The translations under genes were made by a program, and so were the position numbers. Positions 57,733 through 57,774 of a DNA stretch of 57,774 nucleotides are shown one piece after another. The stretch comes from Streptomyces sp. NRRL B-24085 (GTDB lineage: Bacteria > Actinomycetota > Actinomycetes > Streptomycetales > Streptomycetaceae): assembly GCF_001282115.1 (NCBI RefSeq), contig NZ_LJBR01000122.1:1-57774 (forward strand), read 5' to 3'. The notes beneath the pieces were generated by a model. That model was not told the DNA's origin. It did no database searches and saw nothing but the letters and a program-made list of their open reading frames with translations. Position 1 is the stretch's first letter, and every line of letters begins with the position of its first letter.

Positions 57733-57753
57733 GGGCCGCCTCCGCCGCGGCCC
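57733..57753 (+). terminator. Possible hairpin after cebG
   Basis: GGGCCGC at 57733-57739 and GCGGCCC at 57747-57753 form a 7-bp stem with a 7-base loop, near the window edge. It may be a partial terminator or chance in GC-rich DNA. Confidence 0.4.
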
Positions 57754-57774
57754 CTGTCCCCCCTCCTCCCCCTC

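Overview
This window looks like an ordinary stretch of Streptomyces chromosome. G+C is very high, with strong third-position G/C in the real genes. Short GGAGG-type ribosome sites, frequent GTG and TTG starts, many Tat or Sec exported proteins, an adpA gene with a TTA codon, and a desferrioxamine cluster all fit. From memory, the gene order matches the S. coelicolor region around SCO2757 to SCO2797; I did not run a search.

Layout. (1) 1-9,500: mixed metabolic and regulatory genes. They are a RibD/DHFR-like reductase, a MarR-GNAT fusion regulator, a sugar-phosphate isomerase-like protein, an EntS-like MFS exporter, an alpha/beta-hydrolase remnant, a GNAT, an EPSP synthase (aroA type), a small membrane protein, an exported family-3 glycosidase and a small lipoprotein. 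(2) 9,500-20,350: mostly exported proteins (PS-10/S37 peptidase, a small exported protein, phytase-like esterase, class-A-like serine hydrolase, FG-GAP repeat protein, endonuclease I) and one fused double ABC exporter whose 3' end is partly duplicated. (3) 20,354-26,048: a symporter / agmatinase-family / ThDP-enzyme operon divergent from a PucR-type regulator. I infer catabolism of arginine-derived guanidino compounds. (4) 26,118-35,718: a phosphatase-like protein, TesB thioesterase, an acyl-CoA dehydrogenase, then a TetR regulator divergent from the leucine/isovalerate operon (methylcrotonyl-CoA carboxylase beta and alpha, HMG-CoA lyase, acyl-CoA dehydrogenase). (5) 35,781-42,990: the iron-regulated desferrioxamine locus, desE, desF and desABCD, with two iron boxes. 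(6) 43,000-49,550: a ricin-like remnant, a DUF4429/SHOCT protein, a purple-acid-phosphatase-like enzyme, a small gene plus glmS, a GPR1/FUN34/YaaH membrane protein and a universal stress protein. (7) 49,877-57,774: a small membrane protein, adpA, orn, tRNA-His, a decayed LysR remnant, then cebR and cebEFG (cellobiose/cellotriose uptake) with an exact CebR box.

How the parts work together. Siderophore supply (des), oligosaccharide uptake (ceb), glucosamine-6-phosphate synthesis (glmS), extracellular hydrolases and the AdpA/BldA switch are typical of a soil saprophyte coupling nutrient state to development. The leucine operon and the proposed guanidino operon are separate amino-acid catabolic units, each with its own divergent regulator.

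No CRISPR array, prophage, insertion sequence or secondary-metabolite megasynthase is visible. The least explained items are the guanidino operon, a 22-bp perfect palindrome between the phosphatase and glmS units, the duplicated ABC 3' end, and several gene remnants.
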